A stretch of 64,000 bases of DNA, taken from NCBI RefSeq assembly GCF_019457615.1, contig NZ_CP080414.1, positions 3,855,501 to 3,919,500 on the forward strand, given 5' to 3'. The notes under the pieces are model-generated. The model did not search any database, was not told the origin of the DNA, and was given only the letters and a program-made list of their open reading frames with translations. Below, piece after piece: positions 46,563-56,010 of this stretch. A program made the position numbers and the translations under genes. Every line of letters starts with the position of its first letter. Positions within the stretch are counted from its first letter, which is position 1. The stretch is from Shewanella zhangzhouensis. GTDB lineage: Bacteria; Pseudomonadota; Gammaproteobacteria; Enterobacterales; Shewanellaceae.

Positions 46563-47300
46563 TCAGTTGGCCAGACGGGCACGGTCCATCAGGGCGGCAG
46601 CCTCGCGGTTAAGCTGCTCAAGCTTGGCCGACATGGCGGCATGGATACGCTCAGACAACTCCTTAACCTGACTCTTGTCCAGCCCCTTTGTCTCAAAGGG
46701 TTCCATCTGCTCGATAATCACTACACCGTTGTTCCAGCGATTGAGTTTGATATGGCACTGATTGGAGGCCAGCACCGGCACCATGGGCACACCGGCGGCG
46801 ATCGCCGTATGGAAAGCCCCTGCCTTGAACGGCAGCAGACCACGGCCACGACTGCGGGTACCTTCGGGGAAAATCCACACCGACAGGCACTTGTCTTTGA
46901 TTTTTCTGGCGGTGTTCGCCATGGTCTCAAAGGCGCGGTTACGGTTTTTGCGATCGATAAGGATATTGCCCGACAGCCAGTAGATCTGACCGAAGAATGG
47001 CATCCAGGCAATGCTCTTTTTCCCAAGGCTTACGGTACCTTTGGGTACGGCAGCGGTATGGGTGAACATATCGAAATTGTTTTGATGGTTGGCAAGGTAG
47101 ACGCAAGGCTCACTGCTGGCGGCCTGGGGACGACGTACTATCACCTTAATTCCCAATACCGGCGCAACGGCAGAGAACCACTTGGCGAACATATGTACAT
47201 TGTCACGGTGTCTTGGGCGCAACAAACAGGCAATGGAACCCACGATGAATGCCATCAGCAGCAATATAGCCAACAGCAAGGATCTGACGATTAACAGCAC
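46563..47300 (-). CDS. plsC: 1-acyl-sn-glycerol-3-phosphate acyltransferase
   Basis: 245 residues when started at the GTG at 47300, which has GGGAG seven bases upstream. This is exactly the length of E. coli PlsC; an upstream ATG would add 19 residues. An N-terminal membrane helix precedes the acyltransferase motifs NHQNNFDMF (the H-x4-D/NHxxxxD motif) and FPEGTRSRGRGLLPFK. It makes phosphatidic acid from lysophosphatidic acid at the inner membrane. Confidence 0.95.
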   Translation of the reverse strand: MLLIVRSLLLAILLLMAFIVGSIACLLRPRHRDNVHMFAKWFSAVAPVLGIKVIVRRPQAASSEPCVYLANHQNNFDMFTHTAAVPKGTVSLGKKSIAWMPFFGQIYWLSGNILIDRKNRNRAFETMANTARKIKDKCLSVWIFPEGTRSRGRGLLPFKAGAFHTAIAAGVPMVPVLASNQCHIKLNRWNNGVVIIEQMEPFETKGLDKSQVKELSERIHAAMSAKLEQLNREAAALMDRARLAN

Positions 47301-47413
47301 GACATACTCCCGGTAAAAACTCCTGCGCAGTATAACGACAGAGTATGACTGGAACAATATTTTGTTTACACGTGTGCGCTGATTTATTAATTAATCATTA
47401 AATTCATAAAGTT

Positions 47414-47438
47414 AAAGCCCGCCATTCGGCGGGCTTTT
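47414..47438 (-). terminator. Terminator after the metal ABC permease
   Basis: Stem aaagcccgcc / ggcgggcttt with loop att. It separates the metal operon from plsC. Confidence 0.85.
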
Positions 47439-47444
47439 CAGGGG

Positions 47445-48200
47445 TTAGCGCCTGGCTGATACCAGCCTGAACACCATGGCCGATAGCGCCAGAGTTGCCA
47501 CTATCATGGCGCCGCTCGGCAAGTCGAACATGGCCGACAGCAAAAGCCCGGCAAGATAACCGCAAAGGCCAACCAGATACGCCCAGCCCAAAGCTTTGGC
47601 GCAGTTGAGTTTATTCACTGCCAGCGCAGGCAAAATCAGGGTACTGAACACCAGATACACACCGACCAGCTCAACGGAGAGGGTAATCACCAGAGCAAAC
47701 ACCAGGTAGAAACCCGCCCCATCCAGTACGGTTGGCCGCGCCATGATGAGCGCCAACACCCCGGCAGAGACCAGCGCCGGCAGATAGAGTTGCTCCCAGC
47801 TTACCCAAAGGATCTGACCGGACATCAGCTGCTTGAGGAGCTCCGCACCATGGGGGTCATTGGCGAGCAGCAACATGGCACCCACCGCCGCCAGCACATA
47901 CAGACAACCAATCATGGCCTCAAGTTCATCGGCCATGCGCCGCGAGAGCCAGGCAATCACCCCCGCACCGGCCAGGGCAAAGAGCGCCGGCATCCAGATT
48001 CCCGAAAATGGCGCGTCCTCCAGCACAGGGTGCATGTGAGCCACAATGGCTCCCAGAGCCGCCACCTGAGCAATGGCCAAATCGATAAAAATGATGCCAC
48101 GCTTAAGCACCTGGCGCCCCAGCAGCACATGGGTAGAGAGCACTAACACCCCGGCGGCCAATGCCGGCAGCAATATGTCCAGCAGATCCCAGTCAAACAT
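47445..48200 (-). CDS. Metal (zinc/manganese) ABC transporter permease
   Basis: 251 residues with about eight helices. The family pattern is clear in LSTHVLLGRQVLKRGIIFIDLAIAQVAALG and VYLVFSTLILPALAV, as in ZnuB/MntB-type permeases. Its start is three bases after the stop of the binding-protein gene. No ATPase gene adjoins it. The substrate is inferred to be Zn from its neighbours. Confidence 0.9.
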   Translation of the reverse strand: MFDWDLLDILLPALAAGVLVLSTHVLLGRQVLKRGIIFIDLAIAQVAALGAIVAHMHPVLEDAPFSGIWMPALFALAGAGVIAWLSRRMADELEAMIGCLYVLAAVGAMLLLANDPHGAELLKQLMSGQILWVSWEQLYLPALVSAGVLALIMARPTVLDGAGFYLVFALVITLSVELVGVYLVFSTLILPALAVNKLNCAKALGWAYLVGLCGYLAGLLLSAMFDLPSGAMIVATLALSAMVFRLVSARR

Positions 48201-48203
48201 AGA

Positions 48204-49109
48204 TCAGTTCGCCCCTTTCAAAAGGTTAATCACGCTGTCGTAGAGACTGAACAGATCCTGACTCTCCTCATTGCCTCCCACAGACATGGGCAGCACCAGC
48301 ACAGGTAGCCCGGCTTTTTCGGCAAGCCAGTTGGCACCGCGGGTGTCCTGATAGGAGGCCACCACAATCGCCGAAACATCACCCTTGCGGGCACGCTCCA
48401 GCAGGCTGGCGAGGTGTCCACTGGAAGGCGGCAGACCCGGTTTGGGCTCCAAATCAGCCACCTGCTCTATGCCAAGCCAATCGAAGAGGTAACGAAAGCT
48501 GGTGTGATAGGCAATCACCTTGCGTCCGGCGAGCTCCTGGGCTGAAGCTTCCCAGCCCGGAATGGCGGCCTGCCAGCGTTCGCTGAAGCGGGCAAAGGCA
48601 GCATCGTAAGCGGCGCTGTCGTCCCCATCCAGGCGTTTCAGCCTGGCGGTAACGGCTTCGGCCACCTGCAAAAAGCGCCGTGGCGAAAAGTGCAGATGCG
48701 GGTTGCCCTTGGCGTGAACATCGCCCATGGAGCGGTCGACCTTGTCCAGCTTATCCAGGGTCTCAATCAGCTCGGCGGCATACAGCATGCCGTCGCTGCC
48801 GTCTCTCACGTTGGCATTGGCGGATTTCATCTGCAGCATTGGCAGCCAGCCAATTTCAAGGTCTGCACCGGCGCACAGGGCCAGATCGGCCTGACGCATC
48901 TTGGCTATCAGACTCGGTCTTGCCTGCACCTGATGAGGATCCTGCATGGCCGTGGTCGCCGAGTAAATACTGGCGTCCGGCGCCAGCTCTTTGGCCAGCG
49001 CCGCGTATTCGGGCTCACAGGCAAAGATATTCAAACCGGCCACGGCACTGGCGCTGTGGCCCAGCGTGAGGGCCAGCAGGCCCCCGAGCAACTTAGAATT
49101 GATGCGCAC
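48204..49109 (-). CDS. Metal ABC transporter substrate-binding protein (ZnuA-like)
   Basis: 301 residues. Signal peptide: MRINSKLLGGLLALTLGHSASAVA. The fold is the cluster 9 type: LNIFACEPEYAALAKEL, the metal-ligand region GNPHLHFSPRRFLQ (His residues), and YHTSFRYLFDWL (a ligand His). It has no long His/Asp loop, unlike E. coli ZnuA. It overlaps the outer-membrane protein gene by 17 bp, so the two are coupled. Confidence 0.92.
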   Translation of the reverse strand: MRINSKLLGGLLALTLGHSASAVAGLNIFACEPEYAALAKELAPDASIYSATTAMQDPHQVQARPSLIAKMRQADLALCAGADLEIGWLPMLQMKSANANVRDGSDGMLYAAELIETLDKLDKVDRSMGDVHAKGNPHLHFSPRRFLQVAEAVTARLKRLDGDDSAAYDAAFARFSERWQAAIPGWEASAQELAGRKVIAYHTSFRYLFDWLGIEQVADLEPKPGLPPSSGHLASLLERARKGDVSAIVVASYQDTRGANWLAEKAGLPVLVLPMSVGGNEESQDLFSLYDSVINLLKGAN

Positions 49110-50286
49110 CGTGGGCCCCCAGAGTCATAACATATTGCAGAGTGAACAGATTATCGTCGCTGATGCCGTCAAAGTTGGTTCCCTGTTGACGGGTGTACTG
49201 CAAACGTACCGTAGAGAAATGGCTGTGATGCCAGTTGAGGCTGACTTCGGTCTCTTTCAGCTTCTGGGCATCAAAGTGGTCATCGTGGGCCAGTTGGGTA
49301 TCCAGCTCGCCATAACGCAGACCAGCAGACCAGCTGGGGCTGAACTGATACACACCGCTCAGGTACCAGCCCTGATGGTAGTCCTTGCCATGGGCATGCT
49401 CATGACCTTCTTCTTCCTCGTGTTCCTCTTCATGGAGCTCAGGCGCCTTGAAATCATTCACGCGGAAAAACTCACCGCTCAGGGTGAGGTGCTGATACTT
49501 GTAGTTGCCGTTTGGCGCCCATTTATACACAAAGTCAGCCACATAGGTGTTTTCGCCCGTGTAGGCGGCGCTATGGCTGTGGTCATGGGCGTGTTCATCT
49601 TCTGCATGAACCTCTTCCCCTTCTTCATGGGGTGTCAGGCGGCCGTTCTGGTTTTTCATGTAGGCCAGTCCCAGCTGCCAGGAGCTGTTGTCGCCTATGT
49701 CACCGCCCAACTTGGTGAAAGCGTTGTATACCCCAACGGTATCGAATTCGCGCTCGCTATGCTCATCTTCGGCGCGCATCTTGTCGCCCTTGAAGCCTTC
49801 AACGCCGAAGGTCCAGTAAAGGTCGGTGGGGGCGACCCAGCTCAGTCGCAGACCATCATCAAAGTAATGGCTGCCAAGGAAGGCGCGGTACACCGCAGGT
49901 CGACCGGCAAAGGCATCGCTGTGGAGGTGTTGGTTGTTCAGGTAACCCACGTCAGACAGGAAACGGCCAGCGCGCACAGACAAGCCCCCCGGCAACGCCA
50001 GAGTCTGGATAAATGCTTCTTCAAGCTCCAGCTCGGTTTCACCGTCGTGTGCTTCAATCACTGTGGTTAGTTTGCCGTAGAAGAGGTCGTCGATATTGGC
50101 ACTGATGGCAAGTTCGCTCTCGCCCAGGCCAAAGCCTTCTTCACGGCCACCCAGGGCGCGATCGCCACTCTGATAGTAGCCATCCAATACGGCACTGATG
50201 GCAGGGTTACCCAGGGTAGGGGTTTCGGCGGCGGCCGCAGCAGAAATCAAGGCAGATGCCAACACAGACAAACGAAAGATGTTCAT
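49093..50286 (-). CDS. Outer-membrane beta-barrel protein, His/Glu-rich loops, metal-operon associated
   Basis: 397 residues from ATG 50286, with GGAG upstream and a signal peptide (MNIFRLSVLASALISAAAAAE). The rest has alternating strands ending with aromatic residues, as in porins, and a terminal strand ending VMTLGAHGAHQF. Two loops are loaded with metal ligands: EEGEEVHAEDEHAHDHSHSA and HEEEHEEEEGHEHAHGKD. These are expected to bind Zn at the surface. It is the second gene of the operon, overlapping the binding-protein gene by 17 bp. A role in bringing metal across the outer membrane is inferred. Confidence 0.82.
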   Translation of the reverse strand: MNIFRLSVLASALISAAAAAETPTLGNPAISAVLDGYYQSGDRALGGREEGFGLGESELAISANIDDLFYGKLTTVIEAHDGETELELEEAFIQTLALPGGLSVRAGRFLSDVGYLNNQHLHSDAFAGRPAVYRAFLGSHYFDDGLRLSWVAPTDLYWTFGVEGFKGDKMRAEDEHSEREFDTVGVYNAFTKLGGDIGDNSSWQLGLAYMKNQNGRLTPHEEGEEVHAEDEHAHDHSHSAAYTGENTYVADFVYKWAPNGNYKYQHLTLSGEFFRVNDFKAPELHEEEHEEEEGHEHAHGKDYHQGWYLSGVYQFSPSWSAGLRYGELDTQLAHDDHFDAQKLKETEVSLNWHHSHFSTVRLQYTRQQGTNFDGISDDNLFTLQYVMTLGAHGAHQF

Positions 50287-50364
50287 AAATTCTCCAAAAA
50301 TACAGCAAGACCCCGACAGCAAACCGCTATCGGGAAATAGTTAATTTTTCAATGCGATATGTAT

Positions 50365-50658
50365 TTAAGGAGCGAGTGGTGGACCGCGGGCCTGGGGCTG
50401 TGGACGAACCGACTCCACTGAGGTGAACAGCGGGGTCTGGGGTTGCTCGAACACCTGAAGCTGGGGCACCTTGGGCAGGCTCACCCCGGGCAGGAGCTTG
50501 TTCAGCTGGTGTTGATGGAAACAGAGGGTACAGTGGTTGTAGCCCCCTTCATCGAGGTGGGTGGTGGCGTGAGCGGCAGCAATAAACGACAAAAGCACCA
50601 GTACGGCAGAAAGCCATACAGCGATAAGTCGATGAATTTTGCGCCTTGGGAATTGCAC
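50365..50658 (-). CDS. Small secreted Cys/His protein at the head of the metal operon
   Basis: 97 residues with a GTG start at 50658 (GGAG upstream). It has a signal or anchor segment (IAVWLSAVLVLLSFIAAAHA), then a HCTLCFHQHQ cluster that could bind a metal. It resembles DUF2946-type small proteins by layout. It is upstream of the outer-membrane, binding-protein and permease genes on the same strand. The function is not known. Confidence 0.7.
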   Translation of the reverse strand: MQFPRRKIHRLIAVWLSAVLVLLSFIAAAHATTHLDEGGYNHCTLCFHQHQLNKLLPGVSLPKVPQLQVFEQPQTPLFTSVESVRPQPQARGPPLAP

Positions 50659-50863
50659 GCACCCTACTCCGGTGATTTGTGAAGCGGCTCAAGTTTACGG
50701 TAGCCCAAATGGGCTGGCAACCGTGATCGCAGTAGAAAAGTTACAGAATGTTATCCTTTGGGCAGTGTGCAGGTTTTCGCCTTAATCTTGTGTTAAGCCG
50801 CCTGACATACCATGGCGCCACTATTCAGTTACCAGCTTGCTTACTCAATCAGGAGAATGCGTT

Positions 50864-50986
50864 ATGGGTCAATTTTTCAAAGAAAACATCAAACTCATCT
50901 TGGTTGCAGCCCTGGTGATCGGCGGCATTCTCGGAGGGATCTGGTGGGTTGAAACCTCACTCGCCGCGCAGGAAACCGTGCTCTAA
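50864..50986 (+). CDS. 40-residue small membrane protein
   Basis: MGQFFKENIKLILVAAL and so on: one hydrophobic helix (about residues 9-28), then WWVETSLAAQETVL. AGGAG lies eight bases before the ATG. Its stop overlaps the tail of the convergent zinc-ribbon gene by 4 bp. It is short enough to be missed by ORF finders. The function is unknown. Confidence 0.7.
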   Translation: MGQFFKENIKLILVAALVIGGILGGIWWVETSLAAQETVL

Positions 50987-51312
50987 CGGTACTTTTGCCG
51001 CTCATGGCTCTTGTCTTCCACTTCAGGAGCCTCTACCACAATAAGCTGATCCATCAGGTGAGATATCAGCAGCAGCGCCAGGCACATGGACGCCACCAGC
51101 ACGGCGACACCCCGCCATGGCGCATGCAACCAGGCCAGCAGCAGCGCCGCCACACCAAGATAAAATCCCACTAATTTCAATTTGATCAGCAAACCACTGC
51201 GTGCCAGCCAGGCATCACAGTGCGGGCACTGGATCTGGGCGTTCAATCCCTTGCCACGCTGGGCCTTTACGGCTGTCGCTTTAAAGTTTTTGTGGCAATG
51301 ACTACAGATCAT
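50983..51312 (-). CDS. Zinc-ribbon membrane protein
   Basis: 109 residues. The N-terminal cysteines CSHC and CPHC (residues 3-6 and about 29-32) form a zinc ribbon. Two hydrophobic helices follow (LVGFYLGVAALLLAWLHAPW and VAVLVASMCLALLLISHLM). The role is unknown. It is convergent with the small membrane peptide. Confidence 0.8.
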   Translation of the reverse strand: MICSHCHKNFKATAVKAQRGKGLNAQIQCPHCDAWLARSGLLIKLKLVGFYLGVAALLLAWLHAPWRGVAVLVASMCLALLLISHLMDQLIVVEAPEVEDKSHERQKYR

Positions 51313-51457
51313 GATAGGTCCTCTACACCTCGGGGCTGCAAATTCTACCAGAGCCTGGCAGTTTTGGGATAAGAGTTCCGCTACTGACCACCCTGATTGT
51401 ACGCCCGCGCCATCAGGGGCTATGATGCTTACATCTTACAGCAACAGGATGTTGAAT

Positions 51458-53059
51458 ATGCGTCTGTTAATCCCCCTCCTCTTGGGCATAAGCCTGCTTG
51501 GTCCCACGGCAGCAATGGCCGTCAGTGATGAATTTCGCAGCAATGTTGAGCAGCTGGAGCACACGATTGCCCAGGATCTCAAGGGTTTGTCTCAAGCCAA
51601 AGGCGAGCTGGTTGCCATCAGTGAGTATCGGATAAACCAAAAAACTGCCGAGTTGAGGCAGCTTATCAACACCGAAATTGAAGCCCCGAACACAGACACC
51701 GCCTACCTGCAAACCCTGGTGGAAAATCAGCTGAGCTTTATCCAGCAGACCCAGGCCTACCTTGGCAAAGACATCCAGAGGCTCAAAAGTGCACTCGGTG
51801 GCACCAATGATGCCGAGCTGTTGCTGGCGCTGTCCAACCGAGAGCGGGAGCGCGACACCAACTTCAAAAAAGAACTGCAAACTCTGGATTGGGGCAGCAA
51901 GCTGGGCATGGACACAGAGCCGCGCCGCGCTGAGCTGAAACAGGCCCTGGCCGAACGGGCCGACCGCCTGGCAAGCCTGGTGAGTTACACCCAGGAGCAA
52001 CTGAAACAGGCGGTGGATGACGCCCGTGCTGCCGGTAAAGATGTCAGCGCCGAGCAAACCGCCCGGGTCAGTGAGCTCAAGGCCCGGTTGGAGCAAAACA
52101 GCGTTAGCCTGAGTACCGTGGTCGGCTTGCTGGAAGAGCTGGGAGCCGATACCACGACGCTGAAACAGGTGCTCTTTACTGTGTCCGGTGACATTACCCA
52201 GGATGTGTTGGATATCGACCTGGTGGGCAGCCTGCTTGGCAAGTGGCTCAGCGTCGCCGAATCGCAGGCCATAGAAAATGGCCCACGGATGCTGTTTAAG
52301 GTGTTTATCTTTCTGCTAATCCTCTTTGTCGCCAGTCTGGTTGCCAAGCTGGTCAAGAGTGTGGTGAAAAAGGCAGTCAGTAACTCCAAACTCAGATTCA
52401 GCAAGTTGTTGCAGGATTTCTTTGTCTCACTTTCGGCCAAGGGCGTATATACCCTGGGGTTACTGATTGCCCTGTCGCAACTGGGCTTTGAGCTTGGGCC
52501 CCTGCTGGCCGGTTTCGGTATCGCCGGTGTCATCATAGGTTTTGCGCTGCAGGACACGCTGTCGAACTTTGCCTCCGGCATGATGATCCTGATTTACCGT
52601 CCCTATGATGTGGGAGATCTTATCAGCGCCGCAGGCGTCACAGGGCGGGTCAGCCATATGAGCCTGGTATCAACCACCATCAAAACTCTCGATAATCAGC
52701 GCCTTATCATTCCAAATAATAAGATTTGGGGCGATACCATCAACAACATCACCGCCGAGCGCCATCGCCGGGTCGATATGACCTTTGGCATCAGCTATGC
52801 CGATAATGTCGAGCATGCGGAAAAAATCCTGCTGGATATAGTCAAAAGCCATCCCAAGGTGCTGAAAGACCCCGACGTCACAGTGCGCCTGCATCTCTTG
52901 GGCGAGTCGTCGGTGGACTTTGTGGTGCGTCCCTGGGTTCGACCAGATGACTACTGGGAAGTGTATTGGGACGTGACCAAGGCGGTGAAGCAGCGCTTCG
53001 ACGCCGAAGGCATTACCATTCCGTTCCCGCAGCGGGATGTGCACTTCTACCGCAGCTGA
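51458..53059 (+). CDS. MscS-family mechanosensitive ion channel with long N-terminal region
   Basis: 533 residues from ATG 51458 (AGGA eight bases upstream); in-frame starts exist further up. A signal peptide (LLIPLLLGISLLGPTAAMA) is followed by a ~200-residue periplasmic coiled-coil. The TM helices begin near residue 285. The pore helix and MscS domain are conserved: GPLLAGFGIAGVIIGFALQDTLSNFASGMMILIYRPYDVGD. It protects cells against hypo-osmotic shock. It is larger than E. coli MscS (286 residues). Confidence 0.92.
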   Translation: MRLLIPLLLGISLLGPTAAMAVSDEFRSNVEQLEHTIAQDLKGLSQAKGELVAISEYRINQKTAELRQLINTEIEAPNTDTAYLQTLVENQLSFIQQTQAYLGKDIQRLKSALGGTNDAELLLALSNRERERDTNFKKELQTLDWGSKLGMDTEPRRAELKQALAERADRLASLVSYTQEQLKQAVDDARAAGKDVSAEQTARVSELKARLEQNSVSLSTVVGLLEELGADTTTLKQVLFTVSGDITQDVLDIDLVGSLLGKWLSVAESQAIENGPRMLFKVFIFLLILFVASLVAKLVKSVVKKAVSNSKLRFSKLLQDFFVSLSAKGVYTLGLLIALSQLGFELGPLLAGFGIAGVIIGFALQDTLSNFASGMMILIYRPYDVGDLISAAGVTGRVSHMSLVSTTIKTLDNQRLIIPNNKIWGDTINNITAERHRRVDMTFGISYADNVEHAEKILLDIVKSHPKVLKDPDVTVRLHLLGESSVDFVVRPWVRPDDYWEVYWDVTKAVKQRFDAEGITIPFPQRDVHFYRS

Positions 53060-53102
53060 CCAAAAGCGACTCTTTTAACAGAGCTAAGAATGCAATAAAC
53101 CG

Positions 53103-53129
53103 AAAGGCACCCAAGGGTGCCTTTCTTGT
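53103..53129. terminator. Terminator between the MscS-family and fhs genes
   Basis: Stem aaaggcaccc / gggtgccttt, loop aa. It serves the convergent genes. Confidence 0.85.
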
Positions 53130-53145
53130 TCCTCATCCGCGACCA

Positions 53146-54828
53146 TCATCCAAGTCCGACTATGTCACCCTTGTCGTTGATGTCGATATTCAAATAGCCG
53201 GGCATGAGCCCCAGCCCCGGCATGGTCATCACCTTACCTGTGAGTACGGTAATAAAGCCCGCCCCTGCACTTAAGCGTAAACCGACCACAGGCAGTTCAA
53301 AGCCAATGGGGGCGCCCTTGAGTGCAGGATCGTGACTGATGGACAAAGGGGTTTTGGCCATACACAGCGGTAATCTGTCCATCCCCAGCTCAGTTATCAT
53401 CGCCAGATCCCGGCGCGCCTCCTCAGACAGGCTGACGCCGGCGGCACCATAGCGCTCAGCAAGCGTCATCAGGCGGGCACCAAAGTCCATTTGGTCGTCA
53501 TAGAGGTGCTCAAAGTTTGATGGGGCATCGCAGGCACGGGCGACTGCGGTAGCCAACGCACGAGCGCCCTCGGCGCCGTGACTGAAGGCATCGCTGATTT
53601 CGCAGCCAAAGGCCCCTTCTTCAAGGCAACGCTCTTTGAGCCACTCCAGTTCGGCCATGGCATCGTCGGGGAATCGATTGATGGCCACCACCAGTGGCAG
53701 ACCATAGCCCATTACGTTTTGCATGTGCCAGTGCAGGTTGGCAAAGCCGGCTTCCAGACGCGCCCTGTCGTCGCCTTCCACGCCTGAGTTGGCCTTGAGC
53801 GCCCTTAAGGTCACCACCAACACGGCGGCGGAAGGGGCAATGCCCGAGGCGCGGCTCTTGATATTGCAGAACTTTTCAAAACCCATATCGGAGCCAAAGC
53901 CGCCTTCCGTTACCACATAATCGTGGTGTGCCAGGGCCACCCGGTCAGCGATAATGGAAGAATTGCCATGGGCAATATTGGCAAAGGGGCCCGCATGAAC
54001 CAGACAGGGCGCCCCGCTCAGGGTTTGCATCAGTGTCGGCTCGATGGCATCACGCATGATGGCGGTCATGGCACCTGCTACACCCAGGTCATCGGCGCTA
54101 ATGGGTTTGCCGTCCCGGCCCATGGCCAGGATCACCCGCCCGATACGGGCGCGCATGTCGGCAATGTTTTCACACAGGGCCAGAATGGCCATGAGTTCAG
54201 AGGCCGCCGTGATATCAAAGCCGCCGCCATGAACCGGGCCATTGTTATCCCCAAGACCCAGCTCAATCTGGCGCAGGCTGCGATCGTTGTGGTCCACTAC
54301 CCGGCGCCACAGAATGCGCTCGGGGTCGATATTCAGCGCTGGCATTCCCGTTTTGGCGCTGAAGGCTTCAGGGCCCATACGGGTTTCATGGAACAGGCGG
54401 GCATCGATGGCGGCCGCAGCCAGGTTGTGGGCACTGGTAACGGCATGGATATCCCCCGTCATATGCAGATTCATCACCTCCATGGGCACCACCTGGGCAT
54501 ATCCCCCACCGGCGGCGCCACCTTTCACCCCAAAGACCGGCCCCAGGCTGGGCTGACGAATACAGGCACAGGCCTTGTGCCCGAGCAGATGCAGCCCCTG
54601 GGTCAGCCCTATGGTGGTCACGGTTTTTCCTTCGCCATGGGGGGTGGGTGTAACGGCGGTGACTATTACCAGTTTGCCCCGCAAAGGCGCACGGGCGGCC
54701 TCGAGGCTGATTTTGGCCATGGCATGACCAGCCTCCCGCCATAAGTGCTTACCAAGACCAAAGTCGTCGGCAATCCAGCCTATGGGGCGTACATTGGCCT
54801 GCCGGGAAATTTCCATATCAGTCAACAT
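53146..54828 (-). CDS. fhs: Formate-tetrahydrofolate ligase
   Basis: 560 residues from ATG 54828. The ATP-binding P-loop is TPTPHGEGKTVTTIGL. Other family motifs: QPSLGPVFGVKGGAAGGGYAQV, HGGGFDITAASE and the C-terminal GAGFITVLTGKVMTMPGL. It makes 10-formyl-THF from formate, THF and ATP. No other folate gene adjoins it. Confidence 0.97.
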   Translation of the reverse strand: MLTDMEISRQANVRPIGWIADDFGLGKHLWREAGHAMAKISLEAARAPLRGKLVIVTAVTPTPHGEGKTVTTIGLTQGLHLLGHKACACIRQPSLGPVFGVKGGAAGGGYAQVVPMEVMNLHMTGDIHAVTSAHNLAAAAIDARLFHETRMGPEAFSAKTGMPALNIDPERILWRRVVDHNDRSLRQIELGLGDNNGPVHGGGFDITAASELMAILALCENIADMRARIGRVILAMGRDGKPISADDLGVAGAMTAIMRDAIEPTLMQTLSGAPCLVHAGPFANIAHGNSSIIADRVALAHHDYVVTEGGFGSDMGFEKFCNIKSRASGIAPSAAVLVVTLRALKANSGVEGDDRARLEAGFANLHWHMQNVMGYGLPLVVAINRFPDDAMAELEWLKERCLEEGAFGCEISDAFSHGAEGARALATAVARACDAPSNFEHLYDDQMDFGARLMTLAERYGAAGVSLSEEARRDLAMITELGMDRLPLCMAKTPLSISHDPALKGAPIGFELPVVGLRLSAGAGFITVLTGKVMTMPGLGLMPGYLNIDINDKGDIVGLG

Positions 54829-54998
54829 AGTGGAGTTCTCGCTGTAGGGTATGCTTGTGATTGTTATTGTGAGACCCTGTGGCGGGTCCTGGCTCAACAC
54901 AGCCTATGCCAAAGGTCCGGGCTAAAGAAGCTCAAGGAATGACTAATTCATCTTTCCTGAATCCAAATCAATTTCAGTGCACTTTTTTGGGGAGAACC

Positions 54999-55889
54999 AT
55001 GGTGTCGACTTCGCTCAAGCTGTCCGAATTTATTGCCGGTTTCTGGCGACTGGCCGATTGGCAAACCACCTTGCCTGAGCGGCGTGAAATCATTGAAACC
55101 TATCTGTCCCTCGGGGTCAGCTCCATGGACCACGCCGACATCTATGGCCAGTACCAATGTGAACGGCTCTTCGGCGACGTGCTGCGCGAGGCCCCTGCCC
55201 TGCGCCAGCAAATGGAAATCATCAGCAAGTGCGGCATCAAGCCCGCCATTGTCGGGAATCCAGACCGCTATGTGAATCACTATGACACCGGCCGGGATCA
55301 CATAATCAGCAGCGCCGAACAGTCGTTGCGCAATCTGGGCACGGATTATCTGGATCTGCTGCTGATCCACAGGCCCGATCCGCTGATGAATGCCGATGAA
55401 ATGGCCGAGGCCTTTTATGCCTTGCGCAAGGCCGGGAAGGTGCGCCACTTTGGCGTATCCAACTTTACCCCGAGCCAGTTTGAGCTGGTGCAGTCCCGGC
55501 TCGATTTTGCGTTAGCGACCAATCAGGTAGAACTGTCGCCATTGGCGATGCAGGTGATGCACGACGGTACCCTCGACCAATGCCAGCGCCTGGGCATTCG
55601 CCCCATGGCCTGGTCATGCCTGGCGGGAGGTGCCTTGATGTCGGGTACAGACGAGCGGGCGGTGCGGGTGCGAGCCCTACTTACCGAGATACAGGAACAA
55701 ACCGGCGCCGACGACCTCAGTCAGCTGGTATATGCCTGGGTGCGGATGCACCCGAGCCGTCCACTGCCTATTATCGGCAGTGGCAATGTTGAGCGTATTA
55801 AGTCGGCACTGGCATCAAACCATATAGTGCTCAGCAGGCAGCAGTGGTTCAGCATCTGGCAGGCCTCCATGGGGTACAGCGTGCCCTAA
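54999..55889 (+). CDS. Aldo/keto reductase (YdhF-like)
   Basis: 296 residues from ATG 54999 with GGGGAG upstream. The catalytic tetrad motifs are MDHADIYG (Asp and Tyr), SKCGIKP (Lys) and LLIHRPDPL (His). NADPH-binding features lie near the C-terminus (LPIIGSGNVERIKSAL). It is divergent from fhs and closed by a terminator. Confidence 0.93.
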   Translation: MVSTSLKLSEFIAGFWRLADWQTTLPERREIIETYLSLGVSSMDHADIYGQYQCERLFGDVLREAPALRQQMEIISKCGIKPAIVGNPDRYVNHYDTGRDHIISSAEQSLRNLGTDYLDLLLIHRPDPLMNADEMAEAFYALRKAGKVRHFGVSNFTPSQFELVQSRLDFALATNQVELSPLAMQVMHDGTLDQCQRLGIRPMAWSCLAGGALMSGTDERAVRVRALLTEIQEQTGADDLSQLVYAWVRMHPSRPLPIIGSGNVERIKSALASNHIVLSRQQWFSIWQASMGYSVP

Positions 55890-55918
55890 AACACCAAATC
55901 GGGCACAGCGTGCCCTGA

Positions 55919-55960
55919 AAGCCAATAAAAACGGCCGCTACATGCGGCCGTTTTTATTGG
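55919..55960. terminator. Strong terminator after the aldo/keto reductase
   Basis: Stem ccaataaaaacggccgc / gcggccgtttttattgg, loop tacat. Confidence 0.9.
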
Positions 55961-56010
55961 GGAAGATACGGTAGACTGACCAGTCTCTGGCAGCGCACGC
56001 GTCATTCACC

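Noticed and set aside
50720..50760. Zur box upstream of the metal operon
   Set aside because: Only a half-site (gttacagaatgttatcc) is seen, too weak to call without an alignment.
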